Source: Boswellia sacra (taxonomy: Eukaryota > Streptophyta > Magnoliopsida > Sapindales > Burseraceae). From it: 64,000 nt of DNA. This document shows, one piece after another, positions 24,010 through 37,067 of this stretch. Position 1 is the first letter of the stretch, and each line of letters begins with the position of its first letter. The position numbers and the translations under genes are program-made. The stretch spans positions 1 to 64,000 of the forward strand of contig SNVD02011504.1 of assembly GCA_013180625.2 (NCBI GenBank). The letters are read 5' to 3'. The notes beneath the pieces are model-generated. The model was not told where the DNA came from. It worked only from the letters and a program-made list of their open reading frames with translations, and searched no databases.

Positions 24010-25330
24010 CTATATGCCCAAATCTTAAGTCCTAAATGATAGACTCTAAAGTCAAACCTTAGAAATTGATTGCAACTGTTTGTCTGGAGGTGTATCTATA
24101 TTAATAGTCTTTTCATCTTCTTAATGCCACCTCGTTTTTTTTTTTTTTTATTTCCACCTCGTCCTATTTGACTTTTAAATTATTTTAGTAACATTAAAGA
24201 TGCCACATCAGCATTTTTTTTAATCCTCGGATAAAAAGAAATAGATGGTTGAGATCTTATATCCCAAATTGTGTTCAAACCGTTTGTTAAAATATGAATA
24301 TAAACCCTGTGTGTGAGTGAGAGAGAGTGTGTGTGTACTGGCATGCCTCAACATCAATTGTTTCAATTATATATTCATATTTGGTAGTTTATCACAAGGC
24401 TCTCACTGTAGTTATAGTTGTTATGTTGTCATACTTTGGACCCTAGAAAATGTGTGTTTGTTTGAGTGTTTGGAGTTTTTGCTTTTAAAATTTGAAAAAA
24501 ATTATGTGGTTGATTTTAAATTTTTTTAATTTTAAAAATGATATGCCGTTAACATTAATTTAAATGCATTGAAAAGTGTGCATTTTTATAAAACAGTTTT
24601 TAAAATTTGTGAACAAATACAACTGTACAATATTATGTTGGGAGTTATTTACTTATTGTTTAGTCAAGAAAATAAAATCTCTCTGTTAAAAATCAACACT
24701 TTATTTATGTTATCAAAATATTTCGTGGTAGTTTCAATATTAATATCCTATAAGCTGCTTTTATATGATTTTATTTTTTTAAAGTTTGGAGAAGACAATG
24801 TAATACAAATTTATGACCCTTGATCTTATCAAATCTAATGGTTGAGATTAAAAGTAAATATTGTCAACTCATAAATCATCTCAATCATTGAATTTTGTAG
24901 GTCAAAGTCTAAAAAATTATGTCTATTTTTGTGTCAAAATATCCCTTCTACTGTATATGTGATTTACTCAAGTGAAAATGATGATATTTATTGTAATAGG
25001 TTATAATTTATTTTTATTTAATATTTAATTTTCTATAGTGAAAATAAAGCAACAAAAACACAATTATAGTATAAGAATGATATGAAATTTGTATAAAAAC
25101 GTTCTGGTAAATTTTCAATTAAAAAAGTAACACTACAACAATCCAATATGATATAAATTAAAAAATAATAATACAGTACAATCTTGTGTAAAACATTACA
25201 ATAGATTCTTCTGCATAACACTAATTAAAACAAGGCAATTACTAAAAATAAGTGGCACACCAGACATGCACTATCATACCAATCGTAAAATATTACATTT
25301 TTCATCCCCTTCTTGGTTCTTTGGTTTCAT

Positions 25331-28320
25331 TCATTGTTTTCCTCTCTTAATTTTCCCCTTTCCAATTAAGAAACGAAGGCCATCATTTCGGATTCTATAA
25401 GTACTCACAAGCATGTCCAGGAAATTTAATGCTCCCCTACGAGTATAAAAGAGGGCTATCAGGGCAAAGTAGATGACAGTACCCAGAAAAACCAATGCCA
25501 TCCATTGGTCGAGGAGAATGAGAATGGCTGTGGAAAACGCTTCAAACATTGCTAGTACTGAACCGAAAAATATCGCAAATCCCATTAACAAAAGAAAAGG
25601 TAAAAGCTGATCATAATTATTTACTTGAATTTTCGATTGGGATATGTTTAAGAAGATGAATATTGTGAGAGAGGATAAAATCAGCGATATTGAATCGAAG
25701 AGGACAAAAGCGATCAAGGAACGATCTCCAGCGAGATTAGAAGTACCTCGCTTTTGGTCGGTGCCACCTGGTAACTGGAAAATTGCAGCGAAAGTGATGG
25801 TGGTAATAATTGTTGCCGTCATCAACATTGAATCCGAAGTGCCCTTAATCCATTTCTCTGCATCCGACATCATCACTTTGTGCTGCTCGGTAAATATATC
25901 TCCAGCAGTTTCCCCTTCATTGTTTCTAGCTTCAACAAGCGTTGGGTGTAATATTTGCTTTACTTCCTACGGTTAATAAAAAGAAAGACCATCTTATCTA
26001 TCAAATAAAAGAAAAAACAAAATAAATTGTTTTCCACAAGAAAATCAGCGGAGTAAATAATGACGTACCTTAAACCACCAAAACTCCATCCATAATTGTC
26101 TAACTACTCCTTTGACAGTAGTTAACCGAACAGAGGGAGGCAACCTTGCAGCCAAATGCAAGATAGTGTTCCCTTTTTCATCTTTGTTCTTAGTTAACAA
26201 ATCCTTAGAGGAGCAATTCTCATCTATAAGTCTGAAGATGTTGATGTGCCGATTCTTAACAGCAAAATGAAGTAAGCTATAATTATTTTCGTCAACTTCA
26301 AATATCAGATCAGGATATTTACGAAGAATTATTTTTAGAAACTTTTCATTTCCTTGATCCGCTGCAGCAAACATTGGTCTTCTTATAATTTCTAATAAGG
26401 TCTTTGAGTCAACCAAACGCATAACTTCTTCCAAAAGGAGTTCGACAAGTTCGACAAGTTCTTCAAATGCTTCTGGGGCTACTTCATAAATATTGGATTT
26501 TGAAGCTGCATTGGATTGAACAAAAGCGAATAAATTTTGATCAGAGAATCATGAATTGCAGTAGTCCATTTGGAAAAAATGTAAAATTTTGATCATATAC
26601 AAAACCCGAAGTTTTAAGCAACGCATAAACTAATAATGAAGGAATGCTGGAGTTGCCAGAGACTAGAGAGAACTAACTGCAGTTGGAAATTGTCTTCCAG
26701 ATTCCCTGATTTTTATCACTTCCAGTGGCTATCTGTGGGTGATCCGTTGCCAAATTGGATCTTGAAACTGAGTTTGGTTGAACAAAAATGAATAAATTTT
26801 GATGAGAGAATCATGAATTGTAGTCGTCCATTTGGAAAAAAAAATGTAAAGTTTTGATCATAAAACGCCAAAAGTTAAGCAACACATAAAGTAATAATGA
26901 AGGAATGCTTGAGTCACTAGCGACTAGAGAGAACTAACTGCTTTTGAAAATTGTCTCCCAGATTCCTTGATTTTTTTCGCTTGCAGTGGCTATCTGTGGC
27001 TGATCCTTCACCAATTTCACCGCAACATCTATAAACACAATTTAACATAGAGCGAAAAGGCTCGACGTTATCAAATATAAAGCGGAATCAATTCTAAATT
27101 GTGTTGCATCAAATTAATCCAATATAATTATGTCAAGTGCATATGAAATTAGCCCAAATATATATAAAGTGTAGTGCATCACTGCTCACCAAACAATCCC
27201 CTTTCTATGAGAGTGACCAGCGACTCGATCAAATCCTCGCTTCTTAAGTGAGCTTTAGTGGGTTCATAAAGGAACTTTACCATCTCTCTATGGCCGGTTA
27301 GAGCTGCCATATAAAGTGGTAACTTATCCTCTCTACCTTTATATGGTAAATCCTCTCTACCTCGAATGGATGCTAAGTCACTGTTCTTGTCCAACATTTT
27401 CCTGGCAAGTTCCACGTTTCCTGATGCAGCAGCAACCCAAAAAGCCGTATTCCCAGCATCATTTTTCGCGAGTAAATACTCCCCATAATTTATCTGTTCT
27501 AGTTCTAACAGTTTTATCCCAAACTCAGAGCATGCTGCCGCAGCTGCAATGTGGAGAGCGGTGTTCCCTTTCAGCGAGATCTTAGCTAAAATATCCTCCA
27601 CCTGAAATTGATTAAGAATATCTTCATCCATATTCCAATCACCTTTCCCTGCAACCTCACACAATTTGAATCGTCTATTTCTTGTTTCGTCACCTGTCAA
27701 GCAATCAAGTTTAATCGTCTAATTGTTGATAAATTAATTAGCAAAGAGTACGTCACAAAAATTTTATTCTTACGCTGTGAATATATTATTCCTTTTATTT
27801 ATTTGTTCTTGTGAAGAGTAATTACTTTACAGTTGAATTAACAATTTCCCCTCAAATGTGTTAGATTTTTTTTTTAATTTTAATATTCTATTAGTATTGA
27901 CTATTAAGATAACGATTTACTAACCAAATAATATTTAATTTATATTATATATTTTTAACTATTGAAAGTTTAATTATACGATCATTAAATATAAAAAATA
28001 TATTTTTAAGTTTTAAAATTAACTATTTAATTTAATACAGGATAAATGTGGAAAATTTTGAGGCACCCCCAGCGGATCATCGCTATCGTAAAAGCAACTA
28101 GTGAAGAAGCTTAACAAAATTAATAATTTTCACAATTAAAAGGATATTCAAACAACGCATTATAAAAAAGGTGGGAATAGCTTATAAAGTGTATTAATGC
28201 TTTTAATATCAAAATGTATGCACCGGCTTCTCTTCCTTGGGGTGGAGCAGCACTCTCAATATCTTCAAATAGCTTGCTATCTAACATATTGCTATCCCCC
28301 GTAATCTCAACGGTCGACAT
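25331..28320 (-). CDS. Ankyrin-PGG membrane protein, copy 2, apparently intact, 617 aa
   Basis: ITN1/ACD6-like protein. Exons (minus): 28320-28224, 27693-27190, 27028-26939, 26767-26678, 26505-26069, 25966-25331; every junction keeps the frame, total 1854 bp with stop. N-terminal acidic leader from ATG at 28320, then ankyrin-like units in exon 2 (TALHIAAAAA, NTAFWVAAASGN, LPLYMAALTGHREMV), a linker, a second ankyrin block (MFAAADQGNEKFL, ENNYSLLHFAV, GNTILHLAA) and a C-terminal PGG domain (AAIFQLPGGTDQKRG) with about four hydrophobic helices. Exon 2 has a 24-bp in-frame insert (second GRED unit), shared in position with copy 3. The exon at 26767-26678 is an extra one: a chimera of the exon-3 start and the exon at 27028-26939, open and phase 1-1. 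A 9-bp repeat adds VEL in exon 26505-26069. If the extra exon is skipped the frame is still kept. Role inferred from family. Confidence 0.85.
26640..27030. repeat. Tandem duplication making a second linker exon in copy 2
   Basis: The segment from the exon-3 acceptor back through the linker exon is present twice, units near 26640-26885 and 26885-27030 (the latter with the original 5' end of the exon). Both carry the AGAGACTAGAGAGAACTAAC core next to a GTTAGT donor. The join fuses TTTCAAGATCCAATT (exon-3 start) to the body of the linker exon. Confidence 0.85.
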
Positions 28321-29103
28321 ATGTGGTAAATCTACAAGTCATATTTTATATATTCGACGTAAGATGAATTTTATACATAAAATAGTAATATTACACTTAA
28401 AAAGTATGTATATAAATTTATATACAAAGTTGATATAACATCAAATAAAAAAATTAGTACAATAAATGTTATGAGTAATGTAACATTGAACGAATAATGT
28501 TACGTTAATCTTGTATACAAACTTTGTCAAATCTCTATATAAAATGATTGAATTATAAGATTTTGATACATAGACATGAGAATAAAAGATGAGGTACAAA
28601 TCAAAAGTACTAACAAAATAACAAGATCATTAATATTATATTAATTTATTATCTTCTAAAACACATTATTGACAATGAGTTTGATTGCATAGATAATATA
28701 ATAATAACCATCTATCTTAATACCTTATGAACCATTAAATTACAACAAAATTATACAATAAACTCCTTTCAATTTGAGTTGTTAAAAATTCATTGGATGA
28801 GTTAAAAACAAAAATTAATAAAAAAAGTTACAATGCATGATATAGCAATCATATTTGTGTAGGATTTTGCCAACTCAAGTTATAAAGAGAGTTGGTTATA
28901 AATAGGGTATAAGTATAATATATTTCCTAGATAAATTTTCTAATGTAAGATGAAAATCATTTTGTACATGATTTAAAAATGGATTTGAGTTAAACATTTT
29001 TTGATAAATTTTAGTTCTCCGGCATTAAGTTAAATCGAAATGAGATATGTGCTAAATAAAATAAAAAAATAAAAATAATAAGTAGATTAAAAAAGTAACT
29101 TAC

Positions 29104-29190
29104 CTGGGGCCACAAACACAGTCTAGAACTCCAATATTGGATATTTGAAAATTTAAAGTGCCTCAAGTGCTAAGAAAGAGCCTGAAGACA
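29104..29190 (-). other. Putative 5' leader exon of ankyrin copy 2
   Basis: Ends with CCCCAG/GTAAGT at 29104-29103. It is homologous to the other leader exons (18767, 37840, 41157) and would be spliced to the acceptor before 28331. Non-coding; the right edge is uncertain. Confidence 0.45.
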
Positions 29191-29199
29191 AGATCCGCA

Positions 29200-30677
29200 G
29201 AATTATTATATTAGTATTCCCTTTTATACGTCAAATTGGATTTGAGTTAAGAAGGAAAGTATTATTCTAAGTACTTAATTTATTTGAGTTAAGAAGAAAA
29301 GTATTATTCTCCATCAAATCTTTGAAATGAAAAACACCCTAAAGTAAGCTGAGGGTCCCTATCTATAAAGAAAGGGGTGCGTATTTTATTTTATAGAACC
29401 CTTAAAGTAAGGGAAATTACAAACATTCATGTAGTTTGGTCAAAGTCCCTTTGCCCCCAAAAGTCACATGAACACCTTCGGATTCCATCTGCCAGTCGGG
29501 ATTATAATAATGGACATTTTCCCTATAAAACAATTAAATATCCTTGCAAAATTAAATAAATTAAAATCAAATCATTATCTTTTTTGTTTCTCTGTGTGAT
29601 TGTAGGAGTTAGAGATTAATAAGTATGGTGTTTGTACTGTCGATAGGGTTGTTGTAATTGTAGGGTGTTGTGGTGGCCACCAGGGCGTCTACCGTTTTTT
29701 GTTATTATTAATTTAGCAAAAATAAAACCATTATTAATTTTTTTCTTATAAAATTAGGTTATCTATTATTTATTAGTTTTGGGATAAGACAAATAGGGCT
29801 AAAAATGTCTTTACACAGAAGATTCTGGGACCCTAAATAGATTCTCTAACGGCAAATTGAATTTGGGGGTGTTTATTGATTTCTCCCAAAATTGAGGGTA
29901 GTGAGTACTTTGACCAAATTACAAGAGCGTTTATGATTTACCCTATAGCTAATTGGTGGGTAAATTGTCCCACTAAATTGAGAACTAGCAACAGTTCCAA
30001 AAGTTGCATTAAAAAATGACCTGTTTCAACACTTCAATTTCATCCTTTTTTTAATGATAAATATATATTTTTAATTAATTAATTTAATAATTTTGAAAAT
30101 TCCTAACTTTAAACAATTGAGAACAAACTACACACATTTAAATAAAAATCAAGGACAAAAAATCATATAAAAAATCACTAAGTAATAAAAACACTTCTTT
30201 CACAAGATTGCAAGACTGCTAAGAGATAGTGAACAAGAGTGAAAAAAGTACAAGATAGCTTCTAACAGGTTGGAGAGACTCCCTTTTATAACAAATTAAA
30301 GTAGACGATAAACCGACAAATAGTACAAAACTTTGAGAAATGTTAACATTACGCATTATTCTTTTACATATATATGTCTATTTGTAAAGCATTAAAAAAA
30401 TAAAGAGAAGTGTGTCAAACAAACAAAAAAAAAATTATTCTCTACATATATGTCTATTTGTAAAGCGTTAAAGGAGTAAAGAGAACACTCACTAAATGTG
30501 TCAAACAAATAATCTATGCAGCAGTTGATTTACAAGATACTTTCCTTGCCCCTTTGTCATGAGAGGGTTTGTTTTTGAATTTACCAATAATCGCAAAATA
30601 TTTAAACAAGAGAAAGGAGAGAGGAGAAAATCATTTATAAGGGAAGAGAAACATAAAAAAGTTATTAATTATAACTA
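29200..30677. other. Promoter side of copy 2 and AT-rich spacer
   Basis: No gene recognised. The region is repeated at about 41240-42865, and a shorter related stretch occurs at 39150-39890. It supplies the empty site for the MITE at 41674 (near 29616-29623, ATAAGTAT) and for the Harbinger-like element (single TAA near 30650). Confidence 0.5.
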
Positions 30678-31644
30678 AGGGTATCAAATGGATTGGGCAA
30701 TCAGAGCCCCACATGGGTTTAGCCCGTTTTCTATACAAATTCGGCATGTTCGGCCCATTTAGTCACCAATATATATTTTTTAAAAGAAATAAAATCTATT
30801 CTCAAGTTTTTGAAACTTTCTAAACTTAGAAAATAATCTACAAAAAATGATTAGCCAATAATCTATTGTCAATTACTTTAGGAGTAGTGTTATCTGATCT
30901 TTACGCAATTTCTATTAGCCCTTATCTCATTTTTAGACACAGATAAAAACTTTAACGCTAAGATTATATTGATTTTCAAAGAGAAGCCCTACTGGATTTT
31001 TAATTATTTTTGTTAGACAATCTCCAAACAAATTTCAGATCATTTTTTTAATTTTAATTTGTTTGAAAGAAATTGAAACCATAAACTATCATTAATAATC
31101 TTAACGTAATTTCTTTAATTTTCTTAAAATTATTTAATAATATAGTCCATTTTTCTTCATTTACGTATTTTAAAATTAAGACCAAAAGATAAATTATTTA
31201 GTGTGAACGTAGGATATACTAAAAGAATAGCGTGATGTATTCTAATATTTCAATACAATTGAAGTGTATATTTATATTTACATTATTTAACTAATAAGAA
31301 TTAGAATTTTTCATTTAAAATTTTTTATGTTTTCTTAATTACTTCATTTGAATCAAATCTAATTCTAATATTTTAATATATTGATACGAATATTATAATA
31401 AATTCTTCTTATACGTTAAAAAAAATAATGCTTCAAGAAAAACGTATAAAATGTTTGTTTAAGAAAAGTTCAATAAGCAGCCCGCTTTAAGTCCATCCTG
31501 TTGGCCCAGTAAAGGAAGGGCTTAATGGATGGGTTGGGTATTCTATAAAAATGATGGGCCAAACCCCACCACCCTGCCCATGAGACCACATGGGCATTCT
31601 TTTTTATGGCCTAAACTGACCCGGCCCAGACCCATTTGACACCT
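30678..31644. mobile_element. hAT-like non-autonomous element, about 0.97 kb
   Basis: Termini are inverted: left AGGGTATCAAATGG, right CCCATTTGACACCT, i.e. the common plant AGGTGTCAAATGGG end. Flanks TATAACTA and TATAATTG look like a decayed 8-bp target duplication. Subterminal regions are rich in GGCCC/GGGCC motifs. No transposase frame, so it would depend on another element. A sister copy is at 44461-45474, duplicated with its surroundings, and a truncated one is at 19870-20490. Confidence 0.65.
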
Positions 31645-32108
31645 ATAATTGTAACATAAATGCAGTATTTTTACTAAGTGTTAATTGGTGTTAAAAATGG
31701 TACAATCTTAAGAGGATGTTGATCCTACTCCTACCCTCATGTTTATAATTTTAAGTACACTATTTTTACTATTGATTTCTGTGCCACATCAATAGCTCTA
31801 TAGCCTTATATAGATTCTTCTTCATTGTGTCTTATCTTGTTGGGCTGCAACGGCAATTTGAAGACTTTGCTGCCGAATAAATTAGTTTATTTTATTTTAT
31901 TTTGATAATATTTATTTTTATTTATTATAAATGTGTTTGCTTATTTAATTATTTTATTATGAAAATGTCTATAATGCACTTAAACTGTATAAATTCCTCT
32001 TAAGTTGTTAAAGGTTTGGGGTTTCTATCCAAGATTTTGAACAACGGAGGGAAAAAAACAAATGTCGATTGCTAAAACTGTGAGGGATAACATTGTGCAT
32101 CATAAGAA

Positions 32109-32349
32109 GTATTACTACTCTTATAAGCTTGTTATATAAATTTATGTATACAAATATGATATTATTCATATATTCACATATCAACATTATTTATTATGTG
32201 GATATATTTTATTTATTACTCTAACCATCTTATAACACATCATTTTGTATATAAATAAATATATATTTATATATTACTCCAATCACTTCATCATATATTA
32301 GTTTATATGCAAGAGTTTATACAAAAGCTTTATAAAATTAGCATTATTC
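32109..32349. mobile_element. MITE-like TIR element
   Basis: Left end GTATTACTACTCTTATAAGC and right end GCTTTATAAAATTAGCATTA are imperfect inverted repeats around an AT-rich core. The same terminal theme (ATGCTACTCTTACAAA) recurs at 34111-34285, 20524-20700 and 61410-61570. No coding capacity. Confidence 0.5.
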
Positions 32350-34110
32350 TATCATAAAATGAGATTAATCATAAGACATTTTAGATAATATTATTCTTAT
32401 CTATCCCAATATACAAATTTTTAAATACTATAATTAATGTAACAGCTAGTTAATTGACATTACCAAGTGAATTATATGAAGATATATTTAATAATAAATA
32501 TTGAGAATATCAAATTCATTACATTGTATAAAAACAAAAAATTAAACAAGTATCAAATTGTTAATATAATTTTTAGATTATACATAAGAAAAAATGTATT
32601 GAGTAAGAGTAATATTTCGGATATAAATAACTTCCATCTTTAAATTTTTGTTGAAAAGAAAACACAGATCTTGATGGTTATTTAAAGAGCATTATTACTC
32701 ACCTTAATTCCAAGCCATATGTGGATGTATGGGGACCAAGACAACAACAATAATAATAAAAGAGCCAAGTTTTGTTTTAGAAGACTAAAACGGATGCAAT
32801 TTGGAGCTTAAAATATGAAATGAAGTCTGGGAAATTCCTCAAAAGTGCTCGAGGTGAATCACTTTTTTTATAGATAATCTTTCAGACTTTCACAAAGAAG
32901 CAGATGATAGAATATTAATAAATGGATAAAGAAAAGCTTTCAAGGTAACCAACCATCCATGATAAATTGATAATTTAATCTTGTATATAGATGAAGATAG
33001 ATGTACTGGATGATATTTATTGAGAACTTATTTACATGCATTAGGTTCTAGTTCACTAGCTCTCTTATTTTATACGCAAGTTTTGACTAGGGTTGTTTGT
33101 TAATTTGAAACCACTGATCAATTTTGTCAAATCCAATCCAATCATAAATTAGAATATTAAATTTTTAATCCAATTTAATCCAATACTTGAAAAATAAAAT
33201 CCAATATAAACCAGTATAATTTGAACTATATATATTGAAATCCTATTTAATTCAATCTAACCAAAAATATATTGCTACAAATTAGATTAAATAATATTAT
33301 ATAAATGTAGCAAATAAAAATAATAAAATATAAATATGATAAAAGATATTAGTTAGATAATAAATATCCTAGTCAAGTATATAAAATTTATTTTAATATA
33401 GGTTGGATCTAATCAAATAATTAAAATTGGATTGGTTTGGATTAAATTGAATTAGATTTTAAACACCCTTAGTTATGACACAATTTTTAGACTATATCTA
33501 AGCACTTTAAATGGTGCGAAAGGTTTCTATATATGTATTTTAAACACGAAGAACATAACTATAATTCAATAAATATCAAATCAAATTGCCTTATATTTTA
33601 AAACAAAATTAGCTGGCCATAGAACAGGGGAAAGCGTTCAGTTTCTTCCAAAAAAAAAATCTTTCCTTTTCTCTAATTTAATTAAAGATAAAAGAAAATA
33701 TATTCAATTTTAAATTTATTATAATTTTTTTCTAAAAAAAAAAGAAAACACATTTACATATGTATCATTCTTTACAGGTTATAATTTCAGTTAAAATTAA
33801 CTTAACAAAATTTACTAAAAATTACATAAAAAATAAAAATTATCATAATTTCAGTTAAAATTAATTTAACAAAATTTTCTAAAAATTAGATAAAAAATAA
33901 AAATTATTGGCACATGTTGGTATCAGATTATCTATTTATTCGAGTTTATAGTTATTTTTGGTAGTTTGTAAGGCTTTCACAGTAGCTGTAGTTGTTACGT
34001 TGTCATACTTTGAACTATAAAAATGTAAATATTATGTTGGGAGTTATTTGCCAATCATTTAGTTCAGAGTATATAATCTTTTTGTTAACAGTCCAATATA
34101 ATATGAAAAA

Positions 34111-34285
34111 ATGATGCTACTCTTACAAACTCACTTGTACAAATTAACGTGGCATGATGTGATTTGATAAATAAATACTAATAATAAATAACATTAATTA
34201 AGATGGGTAATGTAGTGATCATATAAGAATGCCACGTCAGTTTGTATGGTGGGTTTATAAAAATAGTTTGTAAGAGTAGCATTAC
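34111..34285. mobile_element. MITE, 175 bp, with clear inverted termini
   Basis: Left ATGATGCTACTCTTACAAAC and right GTTTGTAAGAGTAGCATTAC are inverted repeats with about two mismatches in 20. The element interrupts the 3' flank of copy 3; the homologous flank at 47790-47900 lacks it. Confidence 0.7.
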
Positions 34286-34456
34286 TCGATATGAAAATAA
34301 TAATACAATACAATCTTGTGTCAAACATTACAACAGATTCTTCTGCATAACACTGATTAATACAATGCAATTATTAAAAATAAGTGGCACACCAAGCATC
34401 CACTACTATACTAATCATATTACATTTTTCAGCCCCCTCTTAGTTCTTTGGCTTCA

Positions 34457-37067
34457 TTAATTGTTTTGCTTTCTTAATTTTCCTCTTGGGTATTGATAAA
34501 CGAAGGCCAGCATACAAACAGAAGAAAACCTTTCACGAAGTGTATCTGGCATTATCATTATCATGAGATCTCCTATCATTGTACCAATATGAACGAGAAC
34601 TGCCCCGGAAAGGCAGATGCCGATACCCAATAAAAGCCACGCCGTCCGTTGGTTGAAGAGAATGAGAATTGCAAAGAAAAACGCTTCATACATTGCTACT
34701 ATTGAACCGACAAATGTCACAAATCCAGGAAACAACAGACGAGGTAACAACCGATCATAACCATCTCCTTGAAAGTCGCATGCGGATAAAATTAAGTAGA
34801 TGAATATGGAGAGAGAGGATAATATCAGCAATATTGAATCGAAGAAGACAAAAGCCATGAAGGAAGGATGTCCAGCGAGATTAGAGATACCTCGCTTTTG
34901 GTCGGTGCCACCTGGTAACTGGAAAATTGCAGCAAAAGTCATGGTGGTAATAATTGTTGCCGCCATCATGGTTGAAGTCGAAGCAACCCTAATCGATTCG
35001 TCTGCATTCGACTTCATCTCTTTGTGCTGCTCAGTAAATATAGCTTGAGCGGTTTTCCCTTCATTGTTTTTAGCTTCAACAAGGCTTGGGTGTAATATTT
35101 TCTTTACTTCCTGCGGTTAATAATAATAAAGACTGTCTTATCTATCAAATAAAAGAAAAAATTAAAACCTATAAATTGTTTTCCACGAGAAAATCAGCGG
35201 AGTACATAATCTAGTACCTTAAACCACCACCACTCTATCCATAGTTGTCTAACTACTCCGGGAATAGTACTAGTTAACCGATCTGAGGGATGCAACCTTG
35301 CAGCCAAATGCAAGATAGTGTTCCCTTCTTTATCTGTGTTCTTGGTTAACAAATCCATAGATGAACAATTCTCCTGTATAAGTCCGAAGATGTTGATGTG
35401 ACGATTCATAACAGCAAAATGAAATAAGCTGTAATTATTTTCGTCAACTTCAAATATCAGATCAGGATAATTCCGAAGAATTATTTCTAGAAACTTTTCA
35501 TTTCCTTGTTCCGCTGCTGCAAATATTGGTTTTCTTATAATTTCTAGTAACATCTTAGAGTCAACCAAATGCATAACTTGCTCCAAAAGGAGTTCGACAA
35601 GTTCTTCAAATGCTTTTGGGACTACTTCATAGTTGGACCTTGAAACTGGGTTGGGTTGAGCAAAGTTGAATCAACTTTGATAGAGAATTATGAATTGCAG
35701 TAGTTCATTTGGAAAAAAAAAAAAATTATTAATGAAGGAATGCTGGAGTTGCTAGAGACTAGAGAGAACTCACTGCAGTTGAAAATTGTCTCCCAGGTTC
35801 CTTGATTTTTATCACTTGCAGTGGCTATCTCTGGATGATCCGGATCTCTTACCAAATTCACCGCAATATCTATAAACACAAATGGCTTAAAAATATCAAG
35901 ATAAAGTCGAATCTATTCTAAATGTCAAGTGCATATAAATTTAGCGCATATATATAACAAAGAGTAGTGCGTTACTGCTCACCAAACAATCCTCTTTCTA
36001 TGAGAATGACAAGCAACTCAATGCAATCCTCGCTCCTTAAGTGAGGTTTAGTGGGTTTATAAACGAACTCTACCATCTCTCTATGGCCGGTTAGAGCTGC
36101 CATGCAAAGTGGTAACTTATCCTCCCTACCTCTATAATGTAAATCCTCTGTACCTCGAATGGATGTTAAGTCACCGTTCTTCTCCAACATTTTCCTGGCA
36201 AGTTTCACGTTTCCTGATGCGACAGCAACCCAAAAAGCTGTATTTCCAGCATCATTTTTCGCCAGTAAATACTCCCGACAATTTATTAGTTCTACTTCTA
36301 CCTGTTTTATCCCAAACTCGGAGCATGCTGGTGCAGCTGCAATGTGGAGAGCAGTGCTCCCTTTGAGCGAGATCTTAGTTAAAATATCTTCCACCTTAAA
36401 TTGCTTAAGAATATCTTAATCCATATTCCAATCACCTTTCTGTGCAACCTCACACAATTTGAATAGTCTATTTCTCCTTTCTCACCTGTCAAGTAATCAA
36501 GTTGAATCGTCTAATTATTGATAAATTAGCAAATTCGTAAATCGCTCGATTATAGTACATCACAAAAATCTTATTCCAACTTTGTAAATATGTTGTTACT
36601 TTTTTTTTAAAGAGTAATTACTTAAAGACCATTTATTAACAATTTCCCCTTAAATGCATGAGGTTTTTTTTTTTTAATTTTAATATTAATTTATATTAAA
36701 TTTTTTTAGCTATTGAAAGTATTAATTTTACAATCATTAGATATAAATAATATATTTTTTAAGTTTTAAACTTATCTATTTAATATCATATCATTAAATA
36801 TAGGATAAATGTGAGAAATTCACACACGAAGCACCCCCACCAGCTCATCACAATAGTAAAAGCAACTAATAAAGCTTAACAAAATGAATAATTTGCACAA
36901 TTAAAAGGATATTCAAACTAGGCATTAAAAAAAATTGTAGGAATAGCTTATAAGTGTACTAATGCTTTTAATATCGAAATGTATGTACCAGCTAGTCTTC
37001 CTTGATGTGAAGGAGCACTCTCAACATCTTTAAATTGCTCATTGTCTAACATGTTGCCATCTCTCAT
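34457..37067 (-). pseudogene. Ankyrin-PGG membrane protein, copy 3 (broken exon 2)
   Basis: Exons (minus): 37067-36989 (start MRDGNMLDNEQ), 36485-35983, 35869-35774, 35645-35218, 35110-34457. The second exon is 503 bp where 504 is expected: a base is missing just after the acceptor (near 36465-36480), and the codon after NMD is TAA at about 36416-36418. These two lesions remove the N-terminal ankyrin block. Everything downstream is open: ankyrin units, the 24-bp insert (GTEDLHYR), single linker exon, PGG motif (FQLPGGTDQKRG) and the complete membrane part. A shortened product starting inside the exon (MEDILTKISLKG at 36394) is possible but unproven. Confidence 0.85.

Larger units (their letters stand above)
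22406..25330. other. Upstream DNA of hexokinase pseudogene and 3' flank of ankyrin copy 2
   Basis: 22406-23340 matches the hexokinase upstream region of the left unit. The sequence then jumps to what corresponds to 13575 in the left unit, skipping about 1.95 kb. A 36-bp tandem duplication occupies 22893-22964. About 23627-24335 is an insertion absent from the other units and contains a 57-codon open frame. 24335-25330 is 3' flank shared with other ankyrin copies. Nothing else recognised. Confidence 0.5.
31645..34456. other. AT-rich spacer and 3' flank of copy 3
   Basis: Contains two small TIR elements (32109-32349, 34111-34285) and sequence also present at 45475-48310. No coding gene seen. 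Confidence 0.5.
28267..35125. repeat. 6.9-kb duplicated block, left copy
   Basis: From inside the first coding exon of copy 2 to the intron before the last exon of copy 3, this block matches 40303-48978. Shared content includes the putative leader exon, the hAT-like element, the long AT-rich spacer and the last exon of an ankyrin gene. The right copy is about 1.8 kb longer, mostly through a Harbinger-like insertion and a MITE. Confidence 0.85.

Noticed and set aside
34800..35048. Plus-strand frame of 82 codons, repeated at 25644 and 55124
   Set aside because: Mirror frame of the PGG-coding exon, repeated because the exon is.
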